Assembly: GCF_012273895.1 (NCBI RefSeq)
Contig: NC_052128.1
Coordinates: 620,001 to 684,000 of the forward strand
Origin: Zerene cesonia
Taxonomy: Eukaryota; Arthropoda; Insecta; Lepidoptera; Pieridae
Reading direction: 5' to 3'
DNA: 64,000 nucleotides
The notes under the pieces were generated by a model. The model searched no databases. It saw only the letters and a program-made list of their open reading frames with translations, and was not told the DNA's origin. This document shows positions 18,455 through 30,557 of this stretch, one piece after another. Each line of letters begins with the position of its first letter. Positions within the stretch are counted from its first letter, which is position 1. The translations under genes and the position numbers were made by a program.

Positions 18455-18616
18455 TCTATACTAATTATATTCAATTATACAAAAACTACTAAACCGATTG
18501 CAATGAAATTTGGTACGTAGACAGCTGAACAACTGGAATAACATAAAGGCAACTTTTTATCACGATATTCCTACGGGATACGGACTTACGCGGGTAAAAC
18601 CGCACGGCGCAGCTAG
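18455..18616 (+). mobile_element. Non-autonomous Helitron (Lep1-like)
   Basis: AAAACTACTAAACCGATTGC, AATGAAATTTGGTACGTAGA, CGATATTCCTACGGGATACG and the end CGCACGGCGCAGCTAG. The head is eroded. Confidence 0.7.
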
Positions 18617-18633
18617 CTGTTTATATTTTTTAA

Positions 18634-18740
18634 AACAAGCAGGCGGTTCACCTGATGGAAAGTAATACCCGACGCCCATAAGCACTCGCGATGTTAGGGG
18701 CACCGCAAATGTGTTGGGAGGCCTTTACACAATATGAAAT
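18634..18740 (-). repeat. R1-related repeat fragment
   Basis: GCAGGCGGTTCACCTGATGG...AATACCCGACGCCCATAAGC is a diverged version of the end of repeat R1. Confidence 0.4.
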
Positions 18741-18992
18741 GTGAAGCTACTTACTAATTAACAGTGGAACAACGTCAACCAGTCTGATACGTGCCAGACT
18801 GAATTTAACTGTACATAATCACTTAAGTGAATCCATACGTTACAAAACTGGTTTCAAATGTTACATCTTTGATATTTCGCAAGAGGTCACAATTATATTC
18901 TATCATATTTGCTACATCTGTTGAATTGATTGTTTAATTGTTCTCTAGAAGGAGTTTTCATGAAAGTAATGATGATCAATTAAAATTTTTGT

Positions 18993-19133
18993 ATGTGGTA
19001 GTCGAGCACGCTTCGGCACGAATTGGGCCAGCTCGCACCAGGGAAGTACCACACCCCCACAGAAGACCGGCGTGAAATAGCATTCTTCTGTGTTTCGTTC
19101 GGTGAGTGGGGGAGGCCGGAGGCCCATATCCTT
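18993..19133 (+). repeat. R1 repeat, 5' part only
   Basis: GTCGAGCACGCTTCGGCACG to GGAGGCCCATATCC, nearly identical to the first 130 bases of the copy at 28914-29240, then ends abruptly. Confidence 0.65.
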
Positions 19134-21190
19134 GTGTTGTACTGTTTCGTATTTTCATTTTTAGTACATATTTTCGAAAAAAACAAAAATAAATCGCACT
19201 TTACAATAACTTACACTAAAATTAAATTATTGTACGAAATATTTACGAACCTTCACATATCAAGATAATAAACTTTATTATTACTCAAAGAAAACATATA
19301 AATCTTATCCACATAGAGATAGGCGATGAAGCACGCGCAGTTCACACACAAGCATGAATACTTAAATATTATATATACAAGCATGAATAATTTAAATATT
19401 ATATTATACACATTAAAATGAATAACAAAGAATAAATAATTCAAATTTGAAAGTATAATAATTCTAGAGTGCTAGTTTTTTTTCTAGGAATCAAATACAA
19501 AAGTACCCTAAATACAAGTATGTTATGTTATAAGTTATAAATAACTTTGGAAAATGATGAAGTCACTGTTGAAAAATCAGTAAGTAATTTCCATAACAGC
19601 AAACATTTTTTTTCTATAAACAGATTTTATATATTATAGTTTTTATTTGAGTAGTGAAATGATTACAGTTAATTATGTTATTCTTCTTGTCTCTATTCGT
19701 TTTCGTTTTTCGTTTCGTAATATTGCATTTGGTTGCAAAAACATTAAATTAAATAAACTTTATACCAAAAGAATTTGTAAAAATTATTCAAAACTGTTAT
19801 CTTATTTAATAGCATACAAAACATGCGATTTCTAAACTTTTAATGAATATTTAAATTCACTTAAAGAAAAGTTGCACAAATATCAATGAGATGGATTAAA
19901 CATTGTTTAGATAATGTAACACAAGGCTTAGTATCTAGTCTTAGGCTGCCTAACGGATATCGCTTAAAAGCGATAAGGTCGCGTATTTCAACTTATAAAT
20001 TTTTCTTTTCTTTCTTGTTTTTTATCTTCATTTATGCGTTGAATAAAGTGTATTGTAGTGACTTTAGAAAGTACAATACTATGTAGATATAAGCTGTGAT
20101 CTTTAAGCACAGAAATCAAGGTATCTAAATCTGAACATAATGCAAATAAATACGATTGTTGCCCTCCCTACACTCCTACATTAAAACGGCAATAAATCTA
20201 CATTTAATATCTATAAACTTTAAATGCAAATTTAGCTTTCTAATATAATTGAACGGAGACAAGTCTCGATTTTCCTCATAAATATTAGAAGAAATACATT
20301 ACAGTTAACGATTAACTAGATTGTTACATAAATAACATGGGAGTGTTTGGTTTTATAATCAAGCGTTGGTGTGTTAGAAGAAATTAATAATAAATCATTG
20401 ATGGGTTCACTTTTAGTGTGGGTTGGGTCTAAATGCTTAAAAAAGTATTTCTCCGAGAAACTAAGTAAAATATGAAAATGTAAGTTTGAAGAAAGAATAT
20501 GGATATCACACTTATATTTTACTGTTAAGTAGGTGAGGATGGATCGATGCATGGTTTTTCGTCGTTAAAACAGCTGTTGAGCCTGAACTAGCACATACGT
20601 CTATTTTAACTAAGCACCACCTGAGTGAAGTTGTGACTGCAGCTAAATGTATTAGACATTAGATATTTCGTATCATCGAACATTAGGAACTATTTATAAG
20701 CCTAAACACGCAATAAGAATTTTAAATTATTCAAAACTTTTTTTTAACAGCATTTAAAACATGCGATTTCTAAACTGTTTCTGAATATTTATTATGAAGA
20801 ATAGTAAATTCTCTTAAAGAAGAGTTGTACAAATCTTTAAATGAACTAGATCAATGATTGTAAACATAATGTAATGCAATGCTTAGTATCTAGTCTTAGG
20901 TTGCCTGGCAGATATCTCTTATAAATGATAAGGATTATTTAGATTTTGTACAGGTTAAACATATTCATAATACGTTTGCATGAGTGCTTGCTTTGTTAAT
21001 AAATAAGGGAATAGAGAAGGCCCTCACCCTGACCTTTTATTTCTAATAATATTTTCTCATTACCTTGTAACTACATCCTTATTTTATGTGGGTACATTTC
21101 CACGTCAACAATTTGATTATTTACCTGTCTGTAACATGAAATAGCGCTCCAATCTCGGCTAACAATTCTCGGATAGCAATTTCATGCGCT
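19134..21190. other. Intergenic DNA with a local direct duplication
   Basis: AT-rich with no gene. Blocks at about 19775-19985 and 20735-20940 share AAACATGCGATTTCTAAACT, TTAAAGAAAAGTTG/TTAAAGAAGAGTTG and GCTTAGTATCTAGTCTTAGG in the same order and orientation. Confidence 0.5.
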
Positions 21191-21393
21191 ACTGTTGTGA
21201 ATTATTTCGGATCTAGCCGATAAACCTCCAGCGCTAGTGAATGCAATTCAACGAACCGAGCCGAGAGCAGTCGATGCGCCGCCGCGGAAGGCTCCCTCTG
21301 ATTATTAAATTCAGTTCACTTCCATCTCTTGCGAGGAGATCACGCTTCGCGCGAATTCGGTTCGCTCCATTGTTATGCTCGTGCAACAATAAG

Positions 21394-21810
21394 ATGCCGG
21401 CTGATATCATGTCTTGCCGTGCTGAGCATTTCGGTCCGGGCATCAGCAAGAAAACCCGCGACGCCGAAGTGAAATCTGGCTTTTTGGTGTTCCTAGGACC
21501 TGGCGGGATACGCCAGGACGTTAGAGTGGTTGTGTACAGAACGTCTCTAGAGCATTTCGCTGTCATATACCCCAGGAAACGTCTCTCGAAGCCGACTGGG
21601 GTTGTCAATCTGAGGAACACGACCGTGGAGCGCGTGGAGACGGATAGTGGGTTTTTCGTCAGACAAAAGGGCTATGACAATGCCATATCTGCCAAGTTCC
21701 TGTGCTCGAAGCGGGACATAGAAGCGTGGATCTCGGCCTTTTCGAGTCACACACCTGACGCGTGCCAACACCACAGTCTACCAGTTTTACTCGAAACTGA
21801 AGAGGTCTAA
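21394..21810 (+). CDS. Small PH-domain protein, intronless
   Basis: 138 codons, not assigned to a named gene. From residue 24 the protein reads as one pleckstrin-homology domain: first strands KSGFLVFLGPGG and VRVVVYRTSLEHFAVIYPRK, a middle strand GVVNLRNTTVERVE, GFFVRQ, and a C-terminal helix SKRDIEAWISAF with the conserved Trp. PH domains bind phosphoinositides or proteins and place signalling proteins at membranes; here the domain stands alone with only a short tail. I chose the ATG at 21394 (AAGATGC, A at -3); the frame is open upstream to an ATG at 21241, which would add 51 mostly basic residues. High GC content against the surrounding DNA supports coding. AATAAA follows at 22111-22116. 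It could also be the first exon of a larger gene, but no donor is needed. Confidence 0.75.
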   Translation: MPADIMSCRAEHFGPGISKKTRDAEVKSGFLVFLGPGGIRQDVRVVVYRTSLEHFAVIYPRKRLSKPTGVVNLRNTTVERVETDSGFFVRQKGYDNAISAKFLCSKRDIEAWISAFSSHTPDACQHHSLPVLLETEEV

Positions 21811-22110
21811 ATGACAATGTTTGGCCTCGATGTGCGTTATCGTGAGAATTAACTATCGAGGTTGTGTTTATTTTGCAATGGGATGCGAAAAGTGAAAGCA
21901 AGTTTTTTGCGATATGAAAGTTTATAGGTATTATTCAATTATAACACCTACACAAGTGAGCTTGAAAATGAATGTTATCGAACGAGTTTGGTGAAAGGAA
22001 AGTAATGAGTGCTAATTATGTACAATATATAATTTACCATTGATTGAATTGAACAGAACGTTTACGTACGATGTGGACAGGTGGTTCTACGGACATCAAT
22101 GAAAATGAAG

Positions 22111-22116
22111 AATAAA
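22111..22116 (+). terminator. Candidate poly(A) signal of the PH-domain gene
   Basis: The first AATAAA downstream of the stop, 300 bases away. Confidence 0.4.
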
Positions 22117-22119
22117 TCA

Positions 22120-24660
22120 TCTAATGCAACATAAACTACTTTTATGGATCTTTGTACGAAATCATCAAACATCTAGAATTGATGTAGATTATAGATACTT
22201 ATTTAATAGAGCCTGTTTTATCTCATTACTTCGCACAGAGCAATTAAGATGTAAATGGTCCGATAATATAATTGAAAGGAACTTCATGCCAAATGCGTTG
22301 ATCAGCGGGTGAACGTCTGGCTATCAAGTTACTAAATTTATAATATTATAACCTTTATTATAGTCAATGAGATAAATAGAGATTAAATAAAATTTAACTA
22401 ATTCATCTCACATTGAAGCACATTGAACTTTAACATTTTGTAAACTGAAATTTCAAATTTCTAGGCCAACCTTTTTTAACTTTTAGACAAAACTTTTCTT
22501 TTTAGTAAATACGACTTAGACAACATTAAAATTCAAAGAAATTGTACAGATGAATTTTTTTTATGACACAATTGCATATTATACTCAGCAATCTATCTTT
22601 TATTATATATTCTTCAAATATTTTTAAAATATTTCAAAAACATGTACTAATTGGTACATACTTAGGGTTTTTATCTGTTTCATCGTAAAAATTCAAAAAT
22701 AACGTTAAATATGTTTTGTATTTACTTGTATAGTTATTGTAATATGAATTTGAACTTTGACCTTTGATTCTATAAGGAAAAAAATATATTAAATGACTTT
22801 AATACAAGTAAAAAGTATTATCATAAAACGAATAACCCCACATGCTTTATAAAAAGTAATAAAAGAGGTTTCCTCCTGTTTTTAAACTTTCAAGACGTGT
22901 ACGTAGATATATGCGTATTAAGTGCGAGGGAATGCACTATGCAGGGAGCAATTATTAAAAGGGGAAATATCCTCCCCTACCCATTTTACTAATTGGATTT
23001 TATACTCTGAGCAATGAGAAATGTACTTTTATTTATTTTTTACCTCATACATTGTCCTCTTCCGAAGACCGAGATATACCGAGTTATTATTAAGCAGTGC
23101 ATGCTTAAAAATATCTCAATATTTGAAACTAATTAACAAAATTTTAAAATAACAATAGAAAACATTCGAAATAACTTACGGAATATAAAAAATTTAATAT
23201 ACTAATTGATAAGTTTCTAAAACATTACTTAAACTGTTTCATTTATATAAATACTGTACAGATGTTAAAAGAAAAAAAAAAAACAAGATTATATATATAC
23301 AAATATTAAACTACCTTCCAAAAACAGAATACTAGCCAAGTGTGTTAATTTACCATCGTTTTTCGTTCATCGTTTCGTTTGTATAAAAATACATGCCTAA
23401 ATAGTGATCGAACATTTTTAAGATATAATTTTTACTGTAAACTGGTACTATATACTTTTAAAAAAAGTATCCGGAAATCGTTAATCTATATAATTTATCA
23501 TAAATATTCACGCAGTACGCGTGATTAAAAAAAAAATAATCTTATATTTTATTTTTGTCACTTGGCTCTGTTGTCGAACGTCATCTGAATAAAAATTATC
23601 TATATCATTCGAAAACATGTTGGCATCCTTAGTTGTATTCCCCTTTTATTGTAGGCAATTTAAAATAACATTTTGAAATTTGGAATTGCCGAAACGGTAA
23701 ACTTATTGCTTCCAATCTTTATTCCGAAAGGGACTTTTACGCAGTTAAATAAAAATGGAAAAATTCAAAATGCTCTCTGGGCTCCATTGTTATGAGTATT
23801 CTCACATATCTTTAATTGAGTTTATGTGTGCTTTATGGTCTTAAAGGGGACAATAAAGAATTTACTTAGATGTCCTATGTGGATTTCCATAAAATGAACT
23901 GACGTAAAGCGATAGTATAGCGATTGTTGGAAAATCCAGCTATTCTATATATCAATCAGTTATTAAATTTCCTAAACCTGTATAAAATAGGGATCCCGTA
24001 TCTGTTTAGGAGCAAATTATATTTATTTAGATGTACTAGTGTACAGTAGGTAATTAGTATAACTTGTGTGTAAAAGTTAACACGCATGCGTTATGCAGGC
24101 GGTAGACACTGCGACCAGTGCAATTGCAACGACCTCATTTTTATTCATTTTGAAAAGCCCGTCAGCCACCTTTTTGTCACCTTTTTTACTTAAACGTGTT
24201 GATTATGTAAAATATGCATGCAATCCAATTAACTAGTTTTAGAAGGATATTGCATATGTGATGTGTGCATTTTGAATAATTTGCTTACTGTATAAATTTC
24301 ATATTTTGTCTATTATCGAGTAGTTCGGGTAGGAAATTCTCGAAAGAATAACATACATCTAACTGCGATTAATAAAATTTCACTGTGATAATTGTAATTG
24401 CATTACAAGTCTACTACAACCTAACCTGCGGTAATCTTGTTATCATCCTGAATACCAAGCAAAAAAAGCCATGTCTTGCGTACTCAATTGGCAACCAGTT
24501 TCCATAAAGAACAATAATATGTAATTAGGAATTTTAGCAATTGAGATTCTAAAGATCATAAAATGTAGATATGCAAGTGCTGATGGTATTATCGTATCTT
24601 TTAATTAACATTTTACAAGCTATCTGTTCTATTGTCAATTACAAAATCTCTTTTAAATAA
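22120..24660. other. Intergenic AT-rich DNA
   Basis: Very AT-rich with homopolymer runs (A12 near 23272). No ORF with coding character and no recognised repeat. Confidence 0.5.
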
Positions 24661-24843
24661 TCCTACTAATATTATAAATGCGAAAGTTTGCAAGGATTTG
24701 TGTGCGTTTGATGCTCTTTCACGCAAAAACTACTGATCCGCTTGCAATGAAATTTGGTACGTAGACAAATGGAATAACAACTTTTTATCCCGATATTCCT
24801 ACGGTATACGAATATCGCGGGTGAAACCGCGGGGCTTAGTTAG
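24661..24843 (+). mobile_element. Non-autonomous Helitron (Lep1-like)
   Basis: TCCTACTAATATTATAAATG start, GCGAAAGTTTGCAAGGATTT, and a 3' end GCGGGTGAAACCGCGGGGCT with CTAG mutated to TTAG. Nearly full length. Confidence 0.78.
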
Positions 24844-24849
24844 TCTCTC

Positions 24850-26000
24850 AATAAATTGAGGAAGGTTGACATTTAACTTAAAAATTTCAGGTACATAAAA
24901 CGGTATGTTGGTAATTAAATAATTGATAACCAAACGTCTATCAACAGACAAAAACTTATTATTAGATATTGTTTTCAAAATTTAAGGGCCTTCTAAATGA
25001 CGGTAAGACCATGTATGAGCTTAAAAATATGTGATGTAACAAGGCAGTAATTTATGTAGTGTAATTATGGTATAAGGGCTATATGGAAGAATGTAATATT
25101 ATAACAAAAAAAAAAACAGAAATTCTAGAACTGTCAAAAGCAGTTTTATTTGTAATGTATATTCTATACTTTATGGTATGTTTATATTCCGGGAATGGAA
25201 ATAAAAATAAAAAGAATGTTGCTATCATTTGAAATTATTTAAATTATTAAAACCATAATGTATTTTAACGAATTGATGTTGCCGATAACTACTAAAATGA
25301 TATTGTATTACACGAATACATACGAAATATAAAAGTATTTGAATAACATTGACATCCTTCCGAGATTTTAAATAAATTGGGTACCCTTTTTAAGACAGCA
25401 TTGTCATTACTGTAAGAATAAAAGGTCGTTTGGTATTTGTCATTTTAAACCATAAAATGGACATTACCAAAAAATTAAACAATGTTTAATATTTCTATTA
25501 CTGCCTGTTACTGTTTAAATTTATAAATAAATTATTTTAATGTATAATATTACATCTTTATTGCTTGCATTTTAAACAGCTATTTACTTAATTACAAGAA
25601 ATTATTTCCGCCAAGTCTATATGTCGAAATTTCTTCTTTGCATTCAGACCTTCACTAGTATATTATAATCAAACTATTTCTTTAGGATTACAAGTTTTAA
25701 TTCACTACGTCACTGACGTCGATTAAATGTATTTTTACGATTGTATTAATTGGTAATTGTGAAGTATTTGTAACTGAAATATATTTATCATATACTCATA
25801 AAAAGATTCTTTTAAACTATTCGTGTATAATTATAACCGTTGTAATCGTAATATAATATCAGTACTTATTTTACAATTTGATAACTAATTGTACCAGTTT
25901 ATACGTAGATTTATTATGGATGTAATCATGTAAGTTACCGTAATAATTAATGTAAAGTGTCTAAGCTTACAAATAGCATATTAAAGATTACAACATTGAT
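24850..26000. other. Intergenic AT-rich DNA
   Basis: No gene or element seen. Confidence 0.5.
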
Positions 26001-26226
26001 GGCATAGTGTTGAGGACCTCGGATAATAAAACTTTAATCGGAAAGTCGTGGTTCGATGCCAGGCTAGTGTGAAGGAAAACGTGAGGAAATCGGCATGTTA
26101 AAGAACCAAAACTTCGATGACATCTGCCAACCCGCACTTGGCAAGCATAGTGGATTGTGGCCTAAGCCCTCATAGGAGGCCCGTGTCCCTGCAATGGGAA
26201 CAAGTATGGGCTGATGATGATGATGA
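26001..26226 (+). mobile_element. Old tRNA-derived SINE, same family as 14596-14895
   Basis: Shares GTGAAGGAAAACGTGAGGAA, CATCTGCCAACCCGCACTTG, CCCTCATAGGAGGCC and the TGATGATGATGA tail. The head retains GTGGTTCGATGCC (box B). Confidence 0.75.
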
Positions 26227-26229
26227 TAT

Positions 26230-27880
26230 CAAAAAGATGCACTTCAATTCAACCCAAATAAAAACAATATTTAAAAACCATTATATCCCTACAATATATA
26301 TTTATTATTATTATTTTTTTAATGTAATATATATTAAGTTCACAACAGATAACCACTGGAAATATTAATATTAATTTAGCTTGTAATCTTTAATATTTAT
26401 AAATTGAGGTACTCTAACATTTGATTTACATTTTTAAATCTACACATCACTGGTTACATCCATTATTGTATATTGAAATCATTTTTGTCTTTTGCGTCTA
26501 TACTATAGATAATAGACACAATAATGTGATATATAAATTGTGATTGTATGTTCGTTGGTCTTATTGAAATAAATAATATTATCAGGATACATCTTTCATT
26601 GTGTAGCTGCACCATTATTCCCAAAAACAAAGAGGGATTTCATTTCGACTGTATTTTTTGGGTCTATTACTGATTCTTTTTGTGTTTGATAAGACCTATT
26701 ATTGGTGGTCCTATTATAGATTCTCAAGTGGTACCTCTCCCCCCAGGAACGTCTTTGATATTTTGTAATTTAATTTTTATTTATTTATTTTAACGCACAA
26801 TATGAGTCCATTTGTTAATAGAATTTTTTTTATAGTAGACTGGTCAGGGTGCTATTAAAAGCAGCGTGGTCTGCACTGACATGGAATAATATTGAATGTT
26901 TATTATTTAATCCACTTAGTCACAGTCTATGAAGCCAGGAGCGCTAGTAGACCATTATTAGCATAAAACATTAGTAGAGTTGTTTTGTTTAAAAACAAAA
27001 AGCATGTTGTTGCTATCCTCTAATTTGATAAAAGAATAGCGGTATACTAAATAAAAATACAAACCTGTGGATATTTATAGTAATAAAGGTTCTTATCCCA
27101 CACCCTTCAAAGTCGGAAATACATTTGTTTAGGCCTTACGGCTCTGCAAATATCGTTCAAAAAACACCTCTAAAATGTACCTACTTAATCCTATGCCTAT
27201 TGAGTTCTTTAATTCCTCTCTAGTATTTGTGTTTGGAGATCGAAATTCAAAAGGTCAAAAAATATCTTTTATATTAAAATTTTGAGGTTTGGCCTTCGGG
27301 TTTGTCTCTGAAAGCCGCCAAGGCTCAAATATACCTTATTTGCATTGTAATTTGACAATGGTTGCATAAGCATGCCTTTCATGCCATACACATAGTTATA
27401 TTACTTAAATGTGAAAATATTTTGCAATATCTATCTTTTGAACATTTCTTGAAGATGTTTAACGGTAAATGAGTGCACGCGACCTGACCATTAGTAATAA
27501 AATTATAAAGTAATTGCCTTTATAGCCATTGTGGTCCCTACTCGGGCTACTTATATTGTTTGAATGCAATATAAATTTTCATTAAATAAAATATTCGTTC
27601 AAATAATTAATAAAGGTTACGAATTAACACTGCATGATTTCATGCAGCGGCGATTTGCAAAGAGTAGGTAAACAAACATTATATACAAATAGTTCCTAAT
27701 TAAAACATTGCAATCGGCCTTTAGCGTTACGATTGCGATACTGAATGTCCAAATCCAGTGAAGGAATAACACGTCACTCCTTCATTTATTAACTAACAAC
27801 CAATTAACAAACTAACTGTAGCAAAAACAGTAAAACCATGAAGTTTAGTAGAGCGTGACGCTTACGTGAGAATTCCGATT
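26230..27880. other. Intergenic DNA upstream of the odorant-binding protein gene
   Basis: No ORF and no clear repeat. No convincing TATA box at a useful distance from the gene. Confidence 0.5.
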
Positions 27881-27887
27881 GAATAAT

Positions 27888-28454
27888 ATGGCATCGAGCT
27901 TTATTGTTGTACTATTTGCAATCTTACATCCATCTTTATCCTTTCAACCTCTAAGCAAGGAACAACACATTGAAAAATTCAATAAAATTAACGAAGATGT
28001 GGAACCGTTTAGAAGAAATTTGACGGAATGCGCGCGTCAAGTGAAAGCATCAATGGTAGACGTTGAAAACTTTTTAAAAAGGATCCCACAAACAACCATG
28101 CAGGGCAAATGTTTCGTTGCGTGCATTTTGAAACGCAATTCCATAATTGTAAAAAATAAGGTCGTAAAAGAGAACCTTCTAGACGCGAATAAAGCCGTGT
28201 ACGGTGAAGACAGTGAAGTAATGTCGCGACTGAAATTGGCCATAGCGGAATGTGGCGATGTAGTTGAGGGGATTTTTGAAATCTGCGAATACGCATCTGT
28301 TTTTAACGACTGTATGCATATGAAAATGGAACATGTATTGGATAAAGTCACAATGGAGCGGAGGATGGAGGCTCTTGGACAAATGACGTCCGACCCTGAT
28401 ACGTGGACTGAGGAGGACGACGAAATTTTGAAACTAGTTAAGGATGAACTTTAA
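27888..28454 (+). CDS. Classical odorant-binding protein, intronless
   Basis: 188 codons. Residues 1-19 are a signal peptide (MASSFIVVLFAILHPSLSF), so the product is secreted. The mature part has exactly six cysteines spaced C-X26-C-X3-C-X42-C-X10-C-X8-C, the classical insect OBP pattern (three disulfides, six-helix pocket). OBPs carry small hydrophobic ligands such as odorants through sensillum lymph, and some serve outside olfaction. The acidic C-terminal tail (about 30 residues after the last Cys, Asp/Glu-rich) is longer than in many OBPs. The start is the ATG at 27888; an in-frame TTG three codons earlier is not used. Most lepidopteran OBP genes have introns, so a single exon suggests a retrocopy or intron loss. 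AATAAA lies at 28477-28482. Subfamily not assigned. Confidence 0.9.
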   Translation: MASSFIVVLFAILHPSLSFQPLSKEQHIEKFNKINEDVEPFRRNLTECARQVKASMVDVENFLKRIPQTTMQGKCFVACILKRNSIIVKNKVVKENLLDANKAVYGEDSEVMSRLKLAIAECGDVVEGIFEICEYASVFNDCMHMKMEHVLDKVTMERRMEALGQMTSDPDTWTEEDDEILKLVKDEL

Positions 28455-28476
28455 TGTTACACGAAGTATTTCCATA

Positions 28477-28482
28477 AATAAA
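28477..28482 (+). terminator. Candidate poly(A) signal of the OBP gene
   Basis: AATAAA 23 bases after the stop codon; a second AATAAA is at 28528-28533. Confidence 0.5.
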
Positions 28483-28544
28483 AATGGAAGAAGAAATGGA
28501 GAAATCAATTTTTACTGTTGACATTGAAATAAAATTATGGAAAT

Positions 28545-28913
28545 AATTAGAGTATTTGTTTCTATTACTTATTTATTAAAAAAATGATATTTCAAATTAA
28601 AGATTGACTAGAACAAAAAGATCGAATATGAGTTTCACCCTCTGCGAAACCAGCTTATCCACTCGTAGCTAAGTTATTATATTATATATTAAACACTAAA
28701 ATAATTTTTCAGTTTGAACAAATTGTACGAATACTAAGACAAGGTCATACAAATAAACAATAAAACACATCAGTCATCTTTATAATATTAGTAGCATTTT
28801 GTATGCGGCTTTGCCCGCGTAGTCAAAGAAACAGTGCGATTTTCTGAACATATTTATGCTGTATCCATTCTTGATTCTCAAATTTCTTTTGTGCCAAAAA
28901 CTACTCTTTTATT
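28545..28913. other. Intergenic DNA with a Helitron remnant
   Basis: 28780-28835 holds TTTATAATATTAGTAGCA and GGCTTTGCCCGCGTAGTC, pieces of the Helitron superfamily. Otherwise nothing. Confidence 0.35.
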
Positions 28914-29240
28914 GTGGTAGTCGAGCACGCTTCGGTACGAATTGGGCCAGCTCGCACCTGGGAAGTACCACACTCTCCATGAAGACCGGCGTGAAATAGT
29001 ATACTGCTTGCTTGCTGTGTTTCGTTCGGTGAGTGGGGGAGCCGGAGGCCCATATCCTCTTCCTTACCCTTCCCAGTCCTTTCTTTTATTCCTCTCTCTT
29101 CAATCCTTTCCTAATCCCTTGCAGTCGGCAAACCATTTGAAAAGGCGTAATCGACATTACACCTCTCCAAATGTTCATGGGCGGTGATAGCGCTTACCAT
29201 CAGGTGACCCACCAGCTCCATTGCCGACTATGACATAAAA
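28914..29240 (+). repeat. 0.3-kb interspersed repeat R1, full length
   Basis: Starts TGTGGTAGTCGAGCACGC and ends CCATTGCCGACTATGACATA followed by A-rich sequence. It is the best preserved of the four copies. The A-rich end suggests a retroposed element, but no pol III boxes were found, so its class is open. Confidence 0.72.
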
Positions 29241-29331
29241 AAAACTAACTACTAGTATAGTAGGTAAAACGTTATCTATGTAGATAGGTAAGGATATTAA
29301 AAATTTAGTTATCTGTGGTCATAATGTGCAT

Positions 29332-29737
29332 CAGTGCTGCCAACTTGGGGCTTTTCACCCTAAATTAGGGGGCAAGTTAGATGAAATGGGGTATTTTTAG
29401 AGACTTTATTTTGTTGGGGGTATACCCAGGGGTAAATTTTTTTGACTTTTTTTCAGGAATTGCCTTTTTTTAGGGAAATTTTTTTAGGAGGACATTCTTT
29501 TATATACCGGTTTTTGTTTCGTTAATTAGAAGATGAATTAAATTTTACGAAGTTGTATACTTTTATAGACATCAGTAGAATGTACGACTTTTCTTTCCCT
29601 TTCAATTTATCCTCGAAAAAAGATGCCTATTTGGGATATTTTTTAGTCTAGGGTGGTCTTGCGGTAGTGTAAGGAAGAAACAGGGGCATTTAGAGATGAC
29701 GCTAGGGAGGGACGTTTAGTCGAGGTTGGCAACACTG
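29332..29737. mobile_element. Non-autonomous hAT element
   Basis: Inverted ends CAGTGCTGCCAAC and CAGTGTTGCCAAC (right end read on the minus strand), flanked by a perfect 8-bp duplication ATGTGCAT at 29324-29331 and 29738-29745. CAGNG ends and 8-bp duplications define hAT. 406 bp, no ORF. Confidence 0.92.
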
Positions 29738-29749
29738 ATGTGCATATCT

Positions 29750-30550
29750 ATTATCTTCTGTCATTATAAAAAATTATAATTTCTGTGTTGTAGTTGTCTG
29801 ACTATAAAAACAAATCAAATAAATTTAATTAAATAACAGTTATGCAAATAACAGAAGCGTTGCCACAGTAAATTTATTGCAAAGCCAAAATAAATGAAAG
29901 TTTCAAAGGGAAAGAAAACAATCACTGTTATTTACAGGTACATATATAACCTAATCTATATATAAATTAGTGTGATGACAAAACTCATTAATTGCATTTG
30001 TAGTTTATTGGAGACAATGAGGTTTTAAACTTATTTTGTTATTAAAGATCAGAATTTATTTATAGATCTTTGAATTTGTGGTGACTGTTAGAATAACAGA
30101 TACCTATCCTACCAAAAATAATGTTTATTATATAGATAAATTATACTAGTTATTTATGAAAATGAACTTAATGAGTTTAACATGCTTTGAGTTTACTCAT
30201 GTATATATTTTGATTATTATAGGTATATTTAATGAAACAATACACACTCTTGTAATAAAAAAAAGAGACTTATTTTATTCAAACTCAAACAAACTCATAC
30301 ATTTATTCATTCAACTAGATTTCTTATAGAAGTGCTTTTGAATCATCATAATATTACACAGTTAATAACATTTACCACCAGTTCAAAAGGCAGTTTCTAC
30401 AGAGAAGCTCTGGCAAGAAACTCTGTAGTTGCTGTTTTAAAATAATATGAATTTTGTATTTTAATTCTACATAATATGTAATGTGTACATAACAATGATG
30501 ACATTATTATTTTATTTTCTTATATAATGACCTGACTCAAAAACTTCAGT
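29750..30550. other. Intergenic DNA, possible LINE 3' fragment
   Basis: About 30290-30430 (TTTACCACCAGTTCAAAAGG, AAGAAACTCTGTAGTTGC) resembles 3' ends of insect LINEs; a similar piece is at 2722-2765. The rest shows nothing. Confidence 0.3.
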
Positions 30551-30557
30551 TCTATCT

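Noticed and set aside
19023..19268. Short ORFs over repeat R1 (also 17116-17331 and 28942-29187)
   Set aside because: They lie in a repeat present in several copies and have no coding character.
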